Assembly: GCA_018265615.1 (NCBI GenBank) | Contig: JABLYX010000017.1 | Span: forward strand, 1-64,000 | From: Lentisphaeria bacterium | GTDB taxonomy: Bacteria > Verrucomicrobiota > Lentisphaeria > Victivallales > Victivallaceae | DNA length: 64,000 bases | Reading direction: 5' to 3' | Part shown: piece after piece, positions 23,529-32,408 of the stretch | Layout of the letters: the number at the start of each line of letters is the position of its first letter | Numbering within the stretch: the first letter of the stretch is position 1 | Position numbers and translations under genes: made by a program | The notes under the pieces: model-generated | Database searches by the model: none | The model's input: the letters and a program-made list of their open reading frames with translations, nothing else | Told to the model about the DNA's origin: nothing

Positions 23529-24251
23529 CTACGGCAGCAGGACGAGGTTCGAGTCGTAGCCGGCCGCGAACGCGCGGATCGGCCGCTGCTTCAGGTTCCC
23601 CCAGTTCATCGCTTCGGTGTGCCCGTCGGCGGCGGCGAGGTTCGCCCGGCTGCCGTGCAGCAGGTGGACCGCCCCTTTCTGGGCGGAATCCACAGCCTCT
23701 TCCGGGAAGAAGGCGTGAAAGCCGCGGCCGTTCTGCGCGGCGGAATCGGCGGCCATGAAGGTCTGCGACGGTCTCGCGATCCGGTTGACCGGGTAGAAGA
23801 TCCCGCCCGCGCTCTTGACCCGGAACGCGTCGTACTCCTTCCGGCCGGTCCAGACGACGTAGAGGAAGCCGTACACGTCATCCCAGCCGAAGCTTCCGGC
23901 CTGCTGCAGCGGACGGTTCAGCCGGTTGCCCGGACACTGCATGGATTTCAGGGGGAGGTAGGCGTTTCTCCGCATGGGCAGCTCCCCGCTGTTCGATTGA
24001 AGCCCCCCGAGCGCCACGGACCAGGGTTCCCAGACGGAGCCGATGATGAGGTGGCTGACCATGTTGTCTTTATAGTCCATCGCATAGCTCATCTGCGCCT
24101 TCATGAGCTGCCCGAGGTTGTTTGTGCAGTTGACGGCGTGCGCCCGCTCCCGCGCCCGGGAGAGGGACGGCAGCAGCATCGCGGCGAGGATCGTGATGAT
24201 CGCGATGACGACGAGGAGCTCGATAAGGGTGAAATCCGTTTTTTTCCGCAT
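23529..24251 (-). CDS. Pseudopilin-like protein (H-X9-DG type), cassette 2a
   Basis: A 240-residue protein with FTLIELLVVIAIITIL at residues 6-21 preceded by Asp (KKTDFTLIE) rather than Gly, then RARERAHAVNCTNNLGQL and a C-terminal beta domain ending in an H-X9-DG motif (HGSRANLAAADG). AGGAG 8 bases before the ATG at 24251 decides the start; a GTG nine bases upstream overlaps that SD. It lies 5 bp after the stop of the agarase-like GH on the minus strand, so the two are cotranscribed and probably share the LacI control of that gene. Confidence 0.88.
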   Translation of the reverse strand: MRKKTDFTLIELLVVIAIITILAAMLLPSLSRARERAHAVNCTNNLGQLMKAQMSYAMDYKDNMVSHLIIGSVWEPWSVALGGLQSNSGELPMRRNAYLPLKSMQCPGNRLNRPLQQAGSFGWDDVYGFLYVVWTGRKEYDAFRVKSAGGIFYPVNRIARPSQTFMAADSAAQNGRGFHAFFPEEAVDSAQKGAVHLLHGSRANLAAADGHTEAMNWGNLKQRPIRAFAAGYDSNLVLLP

Positions 24252-24256
24252 GGCGG

Positions 24257-26824
24257 TCACTCCTGTTCAGCAGGGTTGTTGAAAGTTGAAATATCGCACA
24301 GCTTTCCGTTCAGCCGGTATTCGTACATGCGTTCTCCGGCAAGCCGCATCGCTCCGGTCAGCTCCTCATACGGCGTGTCGGCCGTGTCCACCACGCCGAA
24401 CTGGTAGTTTTCGCCGTCGAACCGCCCGGTCAGCGGCTGGTCGACCCAGGTGAACCAATGGGCGCCGACGATGTTCGGATGCGTGAGGGCGCCTTCCATG
24501 AACCGGAGGTAGGCGCGGGCCCGGTCCCGCTGCGTGACTCCGCCGGTGCGGAGCGCGTCATTGAACATGCCGCGGCCGCGGACGTTGAATGAGAATTCCC
24601 CGACCAGCAGCGGGACGTCCGGCAGGTCCCGGAGCATGTACTGCGCCATGGAGTTCGAGTAGCTGTTGAAGCTGACCGCGTCGCAGTATTTCGCGGCGAT
24701 GCGGAACAGATACGGCATATCGGGGTGGCAGCGCCCGTTGAAGCGCGAGCCGAGAAAGAGGCGGCCCGGCGCGGCCTGCCGGAGCGTGTCGCGGCAGACG
24801 CGGAAGAACTCTTCGGTCAGGATGTCGCTGAATGCCTCAAGGTCGCGCTTTGCCGCTTCCGTCCGGGGGACGGCGGCGTCGGCGGCAAACGCGTCCCACG
24901 AAGCGCAGGAGGTCCCCCAGCTCCGGTTCAGGGCGGAGACGTCGCGGTATTTCTGCGCGAGGAACCGCCGGAGCGCCTGCCGGGCCGGAGCTTCCGGGGG
25001 GAGCCGGAGCGTATGTTCCGCAAGCTCCGCATGGCGGCCGAATTCGAGTTCGTTGCCGACGAAGTAGCCGATGCACCACGGGTCGTCGATGCTCCGGCTG
25101 AATTTCTCCGAGCGCAGGTTTTCTTCGAGCGCCGTCCGGAAAGCGGGGTCGAAGGGGTCGTAGAACTTCGGTCCGATGCGGGGGGCCCTGCCGTTGTCGA
25201 AGAGCACGGCGGTGTACGGCGTCCCGCCCGCGCGGCAGAGGGCGGGCTCCGACCAGCCGCCGATCGTGTTGAGCCCCCACGCCTCGAGGCGGCGGCTGGT
25301 CCTTTCGGAGAAGCCGGGATGGAGCGGTTCCCCGTACTTCCTCAGAAGGTTGGCACGGACGAAATCGAGGCTCCCGGAGGCGGGCGCCCCGGCGGCGAAC
25401 CAGGCCGGATCCGGCACGCGGAAATCGTCGAAGCTGACGATCGCATTGACGCCGTGCGAGAGGAACAGCTTTCCTTCGGGATCGACGAGGAACCATTTGC
25501 CGCGATATTTTTCGGTGCGGAACGCCCCGGTCGCCGCGAGCTGCGGGCCCGCTTCCCAGCCGCCGTAGCGGTTCCAGTCCGGGATGCGCCCGCGTTCGGC
25601 GAGGGCGGCGGCTTCGGCTTCGCGGCGGCGTTCGAGGTCTCCGGGACCCTTGATTTTCTCCGGCCAGTCGGCGTGGACATACTGGCCGAACGCATCGACG
25701 AACGGAAAGAAGCGTTCCGGGTCGTCGAGCGGAGCGGGGGAGGGGGCGGACGGCTTTCCCGGGCGCAGGCCGCCGACCCTCACGCGCACGGTTCCGCCCG
25801 TTGTGGTTTTGTGCGGATACTGCGTGTAGAGCGTGATCTGCGTGATCCGGTCCGCAAAGAGGTTCGGTGCCTTGTCGACGCCCTCCGGCGCCCCCTTGAG
25901 ACGGCTGCTGAAGCGGATGCGGGAGCGTGGTTCCACATGCGGCAGATACAGCTCGAGCTGCCGCTTTTCCCGGGGATTCAGCGCGATGGCCGTGTAGACC
26001 GAGCGCTCCTTCTCCTGCGCCCCGGCGACGGAGTTGATCCTCATATGGAACTCGACCTGCTCTGTTTCGCTCAGATTCTCAACATCGAGCAGGAGCGTGG
26101 AGACTCCCGAGCAGTCCCAGACGCCGCTTTGCGGTTCCAGCCGGACGCCGGGAAAGCCGGGGCCGCGAAGCTCGAGTTCAAGCTCCGCGCCCTGCCGCCG
26201 GAACCGGGCGTCCCCGGCGAGGACGCTGATTTGCGCCTGCTCCAGCGAGGGGAAGCGGGATCCCGCGGCAGGTGTTTCCGCCGGACCGGTTTCCAGCCCC
26301 GTGAGGGAAAGTGTGCCGGAGAGCTCCGCGCCTGCCGTCGGATCCAGCCAGATCCGGACCATCCGCAGCGGGAAGTCGGGCCTTTTGTTCGCGGGCGACC
26401 CGCCCCAGGCGTCGCGCCTGTCCGTGACCGGGCGCAGGACGAACACCTGCTCTCCCGGAGCGTCGAGGGTCCGGAGGCGCTTCGGCGATGCATAGCTGTA
26501 CAGCAGGGTTTCGCCGTCCCGGTCGACGCATTCAAAATAGAGCCGGTGTCCGGTGGAATTGTTGAAGACGCGGAGCCGGAGGAGCTCCGCCTCCGTCGCA
26601 AGAACCGGTATTTTTTTCGGCGCGAGATAGAGCTGGTGACGGCTCCCCGTTCCGGAGAAACGATAGTTCACCTTCAGCGCCTCTCCGTCCGCCTCCAGGC
26701 TGCTTTGCGCCGCATCGGCGCCGGAAAGGCTCCAATGCTCCGGCGCAAGCGTTTCTCCGGCAAGCGGAAACACAATTCCCGCCGCCGCGATTCCCGCCAG
26801 TGCCGCTTTTTTCAGGATTGACAT
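24257..26824 (-). CDS. Secreted glycoside hydrolase (agarase/GH42-GH50-like)
   Basis: An 855-residue secreted protein (signal peptide ending near VFPLAGE). The N-terminal half is made of beta-sandwich, carbohydrate-binding-like domains. The catalytic TIM barrel begins near residue 430 with KYRGKWFLVDPEGKLFLSHGVN, an entry strand typical of beta-agarase-type (GH50-like) enzymes. Likely catalytic acids are Glu592 in YFVGNELEFG and Glu743 in LLVGEFSF. HWFTWVDQPLTGR lies near the C-terminus. A LacI-type operator at 26843-26862 sits 19 bp before the start codon, and the regulator gene is next upstream. The family assignment is tentative. Confidence 0.72.
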   Translation of the reverse strand: MSILKKAALAGIAAAGIVFPLAGETLAPEHWSLSGADAAQSSLEADGEALKVNYRFSGTGSRHQLYLAPKKIPVLATEAELLRLRVFNNSTGHRLYFECVDRDGETLLYSYASPKRLRTLDAPGEQVFVLRPVTDRRDAWGGSPANKRPDFPLRMVRIWLDPTAGAELSGTLSLTGLETGPAETPAAGSRFPSLEQAQISVLAGDARFRRQGAELELELRGPGFPGVRLEPQSGVWDCSGVSTLLLDVENLSETEQVEFHMRINSVAGAQEKERSVYTAIALNPREKRQLELYLPHVEPRSRIRFSSRLKGAPEGVDKAPNLFADRITQITLYTQYPHKTTTGGTVRVRVGGLRPGKPSAPSPAPLDDPERFFPFVDAFGQYVHADWPEKIKGPGDLERRREAEAAALAERGRIPDWNRYGGWEAGPQLAATGAFRTEKYRGKWFLVDPEGKLFLSHGVNAIVSFDDFRVPDPAWFAAGAPASGSLDFVRANLLRKYGEPLHPGFSERTSRRLEAWGLNTIGGWSEPALCRAGGTPYTAVLFDNGRAPRIGPKFYDPFDPAFRTALEENLRSEKFSRSIDDPWCIGYFVGNELEFGRHAELAEHTLRLPPEAPARQALRRFLAQKYRDVSALNRSWGTSCASWDAFAADAAVPRTEAAKRDLEAFSDILTEEFFRVCRDTLRQAAPGRLFLGSRFNGRCHPDMPYLFRIAAKYCDAVSFNSYSNSMAQYMLRDLPDVPLLVGEFSFNVRGRGMFNDALRTGGVTQRDRARAYLRFMEGALTHPNIVGAHWFTWVDQPLTGRFDGENYQFGVVDTADTPYEELTGAMRLAGERMYEYRLNGKLCDISTFNNPAEQE

Positions 26825-26842
26825 CAGATATGCTCCTTATAG

Positions 26843-26862
26843 TTTATCAAACGATTGATGAA
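26843..26862. promoter_or_regulatory. LacI-family operator upstream of the agarase-like GH
   Basis: TTTATCAA and TTGATGAA flank ACGA. On the minus strand it contains ATCAATCGTTTGATA, 15 bases identical to the operator upstream of the LacI gene at 28011-28032. The match of two sites around one regulator gene makes it the probable target of that regulator. Confidence 0.7.
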
Positions 26863-26877
26863 TCAGGCGAAAAAAGA

Positions 26878-27996
26878 TCACCAGCCGGCGGGGCCGGTTT
26901 TATCGGCGCGGTGTTCGAAGCTCCGGAAGAGCTCCGGCATTCCATGTTCGAGCGGGGTCTGCGAATCGAGCGTCACGCTCTGTTCGCGCCAGTAGATGAT
27001 GTCGGGCAAATTGTCGCGGCAGCCGCAGCTGGCCGCGATGTGCAGGTGCGGCTTGAGCCGGAACGGCTCCGCCGCCGGCGGTTCGTCCCCGCGGTCGAGC
27101 CGGGCGAGCATGAGCTCGACATAGCGCTCCGCGAGCTCGCGCACCGGCAGCACGACGGTTGTGAGCGGCGGATTCATGCATTGTGAAAAGCCCGTGCCGT
27201 CGAAGCCGGTGACGGCGATGTCCTCCGGGACTTTGTAGCCGTGGCGCGTGAGATACCAGATCAGCCGCCCGGCGAAAAAATCGTTGCAGCAGACGACCGC
27301 GGTGACGCCCTCCTGCTTGATGAGTGAATCCAACTGCCGCCGGAAATCGAAATTCTCGGTCAGTTCCAGGAACCAGCTTTCCCGGGGGGCGATTCCGGCG
27401 TCCCTGAGCGCCGTCTCCCAGCCGGAGCGCTTCATCGGCTTGTCGCGGTTGGTCATGTAGACGATTTTCCGGTGCCCGTGCCCGAGCAGGTGATCGGTTG
27501 CGATGCGCGTGCCGTGCGCAAGGTCGAAGCCGAGGTCGCCGAGGGGGACGTTGTCGTAGCCGGTCACGATCGGAACCGGATAATCCTCGCGCTTCAGCTC
27601 GCAGCGGGAGTTCGCGAAGATGATCCCGTCGATATTGCGGCTCAGGAGGTCGCGGACGGCACGCTCGGGATTTTGCTCATCGTCCAGCAGCGTGGTGAGG
27701 AACGTCTGATAGCCCCGCCGGCAGAGCGCCTCGGAGATGTACCGCCGCAGGTCGCCCGGCGTTTCGTGCGTCCAGTTCGGCATGACCAGCCCGATGATCC
27801 GGGACTCCTTGCCTTTCAGCTGCCGCGCCGCGGTGTTCGGCATGTAGCCGAGCTTCCGCGCCGTTTCCAGGATCTGCTCGCGCCGCGGGCCGGAGACGCC
27901 GATCCGCCCCTCCCGGCGGTTCAGGACGACCGAAACGACCGAGACGTCGACTCCGACCTCCCGTGCGATATCCTTCATCGTAACCTGTGACGCCAT
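26878..27996 (-). CDS. LacI family transcriptional regulator, cassette 2
   Basis: A 372-residue LacI/GalR protein. The N-terminal helix-turn-helix (TMKDIAREVGVDVSVVSVVLN) is followed by a hinge with LGYMPNTAARQLKGKES and a periplasmic-binding-protein-like sensor domain (IGLVMPNWTHE, GIIFANSRCE, VVCCNDFFAGRLIWYL, VTGFDGTGFSQCMNPPLTTV). A C-terminal extension of about 30 residues (DIIYWREQSVTLDS onward) goes beyond the usual fold. The start at 27996 lies 15 bp from a palindromic operator, and a second copy precedes the next gene downstream. This implies autoregulation and control of the agarase-like GH and its pseudopilin. Confidence 0.93.
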   Translation of the reverse strand: MASQVTMKDIAREVGVDVSVVSVVLNRREGRIGVSGPRREQILETARKLGYMPNTAARQLKGKESRIIGLVMPNWTHETPGDLRRYISEALCRRGYQTFLTTLLDDEQNPERAVRDLLSRNIDGIIFANSRCELKREDYPVPIVTGYDNVPLGDLGFDLAHGTRIATDHLLGHGHRKIVYMTNRDKPMKRSGWETALRDAGIAPRESWFLELTENFDFRRQLDSLIKQEGVTAVVCCNDFFAGRLIWYLTRHGYKVPEDIAVTGFDGTGFSQCMNPPLTTVVLPVRELAERYVELMLARLDRGDEPPAAEPFRLKPHLHIAASCGCRDNLPDIIYWREQSVTLDSQTPLEHGMPELFRSFEHRADKTGPAGW

Positions 27997-28010
27997 ATCC
28001 GGCTCCTTTG

Positions 28011-28032
28011 TTATATCAATCGTTTGATATAA
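28011..28032. promoter_or_regulatory. LacI-family operator upstream of its own gene
   Basis: TTATATCAA and TTGATATAA flank TCGT, a perfect 9-bp inverted repeat. It lies 15 bp upstream of the regulator start codon and shares a 15-base core with the site at 26843-26862. Confidence 0.75.
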
Positions 28033-28106
28033 TTATGATGCAAATCGGGCCCGTTGTCAATACCCCGATCGAAGATTTCCGGAAAATTTCCGGTTGGGGG
28101 AGGCGG

Positions 28107-29072
28107 CTACTCTCCGGGCTGCAGGCGGAAGACCGTGTTCCAGGTGTTCGAGGCGTTCCGGAAGCCGCCGGGGCCGTCCGCCGCCGCCGCGCACAGGTAC
28201 TCCGGCTCGCCTCTGCCGTCGAATGTCAGCTGCGGGCGCTCAAGGCAGCCGAGCGGAACGGGTTCGCCCCGTTCGTCGCGCAGCGCCCGCGAATAGGCTT
28301 TTTCACGGAAACGCCATGCAAGGCCGTCGGCGGACTCGAATGCCGCCCCGGCGTGCAGCTCGCCGGTGAGGCTGCCGCGCATGTCTTTCGCGATCATCCG
28401 GAAGCTCCTGCCGTCGTGCCAGACGAACGGGTCCTCCACGTCGAAATCCCGCATGACCGGATGCGGCGCGACCCGGCGGAAAGGGCCGGAGGGGGAATCC
28501 GCGACCGCGAGGCCGATGCGGAGCCCCTCCGGCGTGTTGCTGCGGTAGTAGAGGAAAATTCTCCCGTCCGGCGCGACGCAGGGAGCCGGGTTCGTCACGA
28601 TCTGCCGGTCCCACGAGTCCGGCTCCGGGCACAGCACCGGTTCGGGGTTCATGCGCCACGGCCCGCGCGGCGACGGGGCGGACGCGCAGTAAATGCGGAT
28701 TCCCGCATAGGCTGCCGAGACCGCGCCGGCGTCCCGGCACTCCCGGGGAACGCGGTCCGGGCAGGCCGTGCCGATGAAGAAGAGCAGATAGGTTTCTCCA
28801 TAGCGGATCACAGTCGGATTGTGCGCCATCTTCAGCGGAGCGGCGGGCAGAATCGTCCCGCACAGGCGGTAGGCCCCGTCCGGCTGCCCGCAGAAGGCGT
28901 GGACGATCCGGCTGAACAGGACATACCCCTCGAACATGGGGTGGCGCTTCTCCCAGCAGGAGGCGAACATGTGCCACCCGTCTTCGGCACGGACGACCGA
29001 GCCGCACCAGACCCAGGAGTCGGCGAGCCGCAGCCCGGCATCGCGCCGGAACACCAGATGATCGAAAAGCAT
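28107..29072 (-). CDS. Glycoside hydrolase, five-bladed beta-propeller (GH43/GH117-like)
   Basis: A 321-residue protein without a signal peptide. The repeats fit a beta-propeller glycosidase: ADSWVWCGSVVRAEDGWHMF, LKMAHNPTVIRYGETYLLFFIG, IVTNPAPCVAPDGRIFLYYR, DVEDPFVWHDGRSFRMIAKD and LERPQLTFDGRGEPEYL. The Asp in DPFVW and His/Asn in AHNP resemble active-site positions of GH43/GH117-like enzymes. The start at 29072 has GGAG at 9 bases; a second ATG at 29087 is possible. It follows the secreted GH gene by 16 bp and probably acts inside the cell on released oligosaccharides. The substrate is unknown. Confidence 0.65.
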   Translation of the reverse strand: MLFDHLVFRRDAGLRLADSWVWCGSVVRAEDGWHMFASCWEKRHPMFEGYVLFSRIVHAFCGQPDGAYRLCGTILPAAPLKMAHNPTVIRYGETYLLFFIGTACPDRVPRECRDAGAVSAAYAGIRIYCASAPSPRGPWRMNPEPVLCPEPDSWDRQIVTNPAPCVAPDGRIFLYYRSNTPEGLRIGLAVADSPSGPFRRVAPHPVMRDFDVEDPFVWHDGRSFRMIAKDMRGSLTGELHAGAAFESADGLAWRFREKAYSRALRDERGEPVPLGCLERPQLTFDGRGEPEYLCAAAADGPGGFRNASNTWNTVFRLQPGE

Positions 29073-29088
29073 CGTGACTGTCTCCATC

Positions 29089-31539
29089 TCATTTCTTTTC
29101 GGGAACCGGAGCCGGAATCTCGATTGGCCCGACGGTGAATTTTTCGTCCGGATAACGGGTTGCCATCTGCAATTCATCCACATGAACAAAGGGTTCCATA
29201 TCCTCAGGGAACACGACGGTGACAAGGGACGGTTCGTTTCCGGTGCATGGCGGAACCGCGAAGGTTTCGCGGCGCGGCCTGCCGTTCCGGTCTTTTCCGG
29301 CGACGACCAGCCGCAGTTCCCGCTGTTCGGCCCTGCCTTCCGTGTGCTGCAGCCGGAACCGGATTGCCCGGGCGCGCCGGAACAGGTCGGGGCGCAGGGG
29401 GACGAATATCCGTTTCCCGTAATATCGCCGGTAGCAGTTTTCCGGATTTTCCGCCGTGAATACGGTTCCGGCCGGAGAATGCAGCCGCGTTTCGAAAGGC
29501 GGCTCCGGTGCAGGGGCGGGGCCGCCCGGAAGCGGGCGCCATGCCGATTCCTCCGTATCAAGCCGGAACGCCGGAATCTCCGCGGCGGAGATATGCTTCC
29601 CTCCGAAGCTGCCTGAAACCCGCAGCCTCGTCCAGCCGTTCCCGCCCCGTTCCGGGCGGACCGTCGCGTACAGCACCCTGCGCTCCTGCGGCGCGAGCGC
29701 GAGATCGAATCCGGCGGGGAGTTTCGCACCGGAGAGCGTGAGCGTCCCCCGCTTCTCCGCATCGTCAAAGTTGTAAACTTCCAGCCTCAGGCGGGCCTCC
29801 GGCGCGGTGAGCAGCGCATATGTCCCGCTCATGGAGGGGGACAGGCCGCTCTCCGGCACCATGCGGACGACGACCGTCTTGTCGAGCTCCGGCCTCTCCG
29901 GGGCCCGGAACCGGTTCCGGGGAGCCGGTGCGGGAGAAGCCGGTTTCAGGCCGGAGAGCCGCGTGATGAAAATCGGCAGCTCCGAAAGTTCCGCATTGAG
30001 CTTTCCGCCTGCCGCAACCGCGTCCGGCAAGCTCCGCCCATACATATCCGATACGGGAAAGCGCCCGCCGCGGCCGGGGAACGGGATGGCCTTCCGCTCA
30101 GGAACCGGCAGGGCGTAGCTTTGGAACCGCCCCCGGTACAGATCCATGAAGCCCGCTTTCCAGACGGCCAGCACCTGCGTTTTATCCGGGAGCGCAAAAA
30201 GCATCGCACGCATTCCGGTTCCGGCGCCGTATTCCCCGAGATACTCCGCGCTTCCGAGAAGCCGCGAAAGGTTCGCGAGGACCGTGAGTGCCGGTTTCGC
30301 GCTGCCGTCCGGGCGGGTCAGCGCATAGTGCTCCCCCGCGTAGGCAGGAAGGTAGAAGAGGAAATTCGCGGTGACGCCGAGCGCGATCATGCGGAGGTTC
30401 GATTTGACGGCGAACTCCGCCTGGATCCGTTCCTGCTCCGGGCTTTGCCGACGGAGCGTTCCATCGGCGGGATCGGCTCCCCCGGACGGGCACCCCGCGG
30501 CGGAGATGTCGCCGTTCTCCGTCACGAAAACGGCCCGTCCGGCTCCTCCGATCCGGTCGAGCGCCGCGAGATACATGCCGGCAAACGCTTCGTAATCGGC
30601 GGGATAGCGGTATGCGTGAAAGTTGAATATATCGAAGTAGTCGCCGCAGCCGTTCCGGAAGAACTCCTTCACATATTCCGGGTCCCCCTGCGAAAAACTC
30701 GGGGAGAGCACCGTCATTTCCGGCGAACCGGCCTTTAGCCCGAGATATCCCGCTTTCGTCGCGGCGGCCATATCCCAGACCGTGTCCGTCTTGCAGTCCG
30801 GCTCGTTGCCGTATTCGGCATACCGCATACTTCCGCCGAGTTCGGCGGCATATTCCCGGCAATGCTTATAGACCTGCCGCAGGTCCGGCGGGTTGCGGTA
30901 ACGTGTGTCGCCCGGATCCGCATGCCGCCGCTGCGGCGGTGCCGGTTCTCCGGGCACGGCCGCTCCGAGCACCGAGAAGTGCAGCCCCTCGAGCATGCCG
31001 ACCGGTTCGATCCCGCGGGAACGGGAGAGTTCCGCCGCGGCTTTCCGCCCGGAGAGCCACGGGAAGGGGCGGCCGTCTCCGCTGCGGTCGCGCTGGATCG
31101 TCACGCCTGCGCGGTACGCCAGCTCCGCCGCCGTCTCCGGAGAAAGGTGTCCCCGCCGCACAGGCTCGGGGCGAAACGAAGTGCTCATCCCGATATCGAG
31201 CGCGAACGGATTCAGTTCGGGCTTCGGAGCTGAAGCGGGACGGGGAACGACGGAGAACGAAACACGTTCGGATTTTCCATCCGCGTTTGTGCGGACCAGC
31301 TCATAGTATCCGCGTCCGCACGGTTCGAGCCGGAATGCTTTGCCGGGACACTCCAGGTTCCGGATCACGCGGTTCTCCGCGTCATGCAGCCGCCAGCTCC
31401 CGGCGTCTGCCGGGGCCGCTTTGAATGCGAGCGGTTCATCGGGGAAGAACAGTCCGCCGGGTGCTTCCGGGACCGGAGAAGCGAAGGCGGCGGGCAGGCA
31501 CATCGCCGCCGCAAGGAACGGGAGCCGTTTCAAGTTCAT
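29089..31539 (-). CDS. Secreted glycoside hydrolase, clan A-like
   Basis: An 816-residue protein with signal peptide MNLKRLPFLAAAMCLPAAFA, a short N-terminal beta domain and a TIM barrel from about residue 110 to 440. Likely acid/base Glu246 is in RYAEYGNEPDC and likely nucleophile Glu341 in VFVTENGDI; FNFHAYRYPADY is the expected strand between them. About 350 residues of beta-sandwich domains follow, with no motif I can name. It is preceded by a pseudopilin gene (gap 18 bp) and followed by the beta-propeller GH, which suggests one operon from 32211 down to 28107. Confidence 0.72.
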   Translation of the reverse strand: MNLKRLPFLAAAMCLPAAFASPVPEAPGGLFFPDEPLAFKAAPADAGSWRLHDAENRVIRNLECPGKAFRLEPCGRGYYELVRTNADGKSERVSFSVVPRPASAPKPELNPFALDIGMSTSFRPEPVRRGHLSPETAAELAYRAGVTIQRDRSGDGRPFPWLSGRKAAAELSRSRGIEPVGMLEGLHFSVLGAAVPGEPAPPQRRHADPGDTRYRNPPDLRQVYKHCREYAAELGGSMRYAEYGNEPDCKTDTVWDMAAATKAGYLGLKAGSPEMTVLSPSFSQGDPEYVKEFFRNGCGDYFDIFNFHAYRYPADYEAFAGMYLAALDRIGGAGRAVFVTENGDISAAGCPSGGADPADGTLRRQSPEQERIQAEFAVKSNLRMIALGVTANFLFYLPAYAGEHYALTRPDGSAKPALTVLANLSRLLGSAEYLGEYGAGTGMRAMLFALPDKTQVLAVWKAGFMDLYRGRFQSYALPVPERKAIPFPGRGGRFPVSDMYGRSLPDAVAAGGKLNAELSELPIFITRLSGLKPASPAPAPRNRFRAPERPELDKTVVVRMVPESGLSPSMSGTYALLTAPEARLRLEVYNFDDAEKRGTLTLSGAKLPAGFDLALAPQERRVLYATVRPERGGNGWTRLRVSGSFGGKHISAAEIPAFRLDTEESAWRPLPGGPAPAPEPPFETRLHSPAGTVFTAENPENCYRRYYGKRIFVPLRPDLFRRARAIRFRLQHTEGRAEQRELRLVVAGKDRNGRPRRETFAVPPCTGNEPSLVTVVFPEDMEPFVHVDELQMATRYPDEKFTVGPIEIPAPVPEKK

Positions 31540-31557
31540 TGCTTCAGTTCCCCGGGG

Positions 31558-32211
31558 TCAGTCGTGCGTATAGAAGTTGTGCTCCGCTTCGCGGGTTCCC
31601 CAGAACCCCTCGGAGAATTTCATCGAACTGTGGCCGTCCACCCAGAGAACGCCGCAGAAGGAGTTGTGCCGCGCCAGCGGATACGCGAATTCCCAGTTCG
31701 GGTTGATGTAGTAGCAGTTGTTGATCTCGTAGCGGTTCTCCGCCATATAGACCTTATGGGAGGGATTCCGCACGCCGGGGTATTTGCTGCCGTTCACGTT
31801 GTAGCTTTCCGTGGCGGGGTGGACGCCCGGAAAATAGGTGTAGTTGATTCCGTACGACACCCAGTTCGGCAGCGCCGCGGGATCGGTTCCCGGCGGAATC
31901 ACCATGGAGGGGCAGCGGCTGTAAAGCGTGCGCGGATTGTATTTATAAGCCTCGTCACGCGCTTTGCCGGAAAGGTTTGAATAATGCTCCTCCATGACCT
32001 TGAAGAAGGTACGGAAATACGGGTAGTGGTCGTTCCAGTCGTTGCGGTAGAACGCCAGCATGCTTCCGCTGCTCTTCAGGTTGTTGAGGCAGCTTGTGCG
32101 GCGGGCTTTCTCCCGCGCCTGGTTCAGCGCGGGCAGCAGCATGCTCGCCAGGATGGTGATGATCGCAATCACGACGAGCAGCTCGATCAATGTAAAGCGG
32201 CGGTGTGACAC
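31558..32211 (-). CDS. Pseudopilin-like protein (H-X9-DG type), cassette 2b
   Basis: A 217-residue protein: FTLIELLVVIAIITIL at residues 6-21, preceded by Arg (SHRRFTLIE) instead of Gly. NQAREKARRTSCLNNLK and an aromatic-rich C-terminal domain with the H-X9-DG motif (HNSFCGVLWVDG) follow. The start is GTG at 32211, six bases after GGAGG. It leads an operon with a secreted clan-A GH and a propeller GH, and lies divergent from an AraC gene. Confidence 0.87.
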   Translation of the reverse strand: MSHRRFTLIELLVVIAIITILASMLLPALNQAREKARRTSCLNNLKSSGSMLAFYRNDWNDHYPYFRTFFKVMEEHYSNLSGKARDEAYKYNPRTLYSRCPSMVIPPGTDPAALPNWVSYGINYTYFPGVHPATESYNVNGSKYPGVRNPSHKVYMAENRYEINNCYYINPNWEFAYPLARHNSFCGVLWVDGHSSMKFSEGFWGTREAEHNFYTHD

Positions 32212-32350
32212 CTGATTCCTCCCTGCCGGAAGCCCCGGCGGTTGTTGTATGTTTCAGTACCCGCTTTTAGTATACCGGAAAAACTTGTTTTTGAGAATGG
32301 ATGATCGGAAAAAGAACTGGACTTTTTGTCATTTTTTTTCATTTTTCCAC

Positions 32351-32378
32351 TTGCCGCACCGGGAATCCGGCCTATATT
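32351..32378 (+). promoter_or_regulatory. Sigma-70-type promoter for AraC at 32409
   Basis: TTGCCG (32351-32356) and TATATT (32373-32378) are spaced by 16 bp. Upstream, two CGGAAAAA repeats (32276 and 32306) lie 30 bp apart and may be regulator contacts. Confidence 0.4.
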
Positions 32379-32408
32379 ACTCCTGAAATACGGAGGCGGG
32401 CAACTCGG

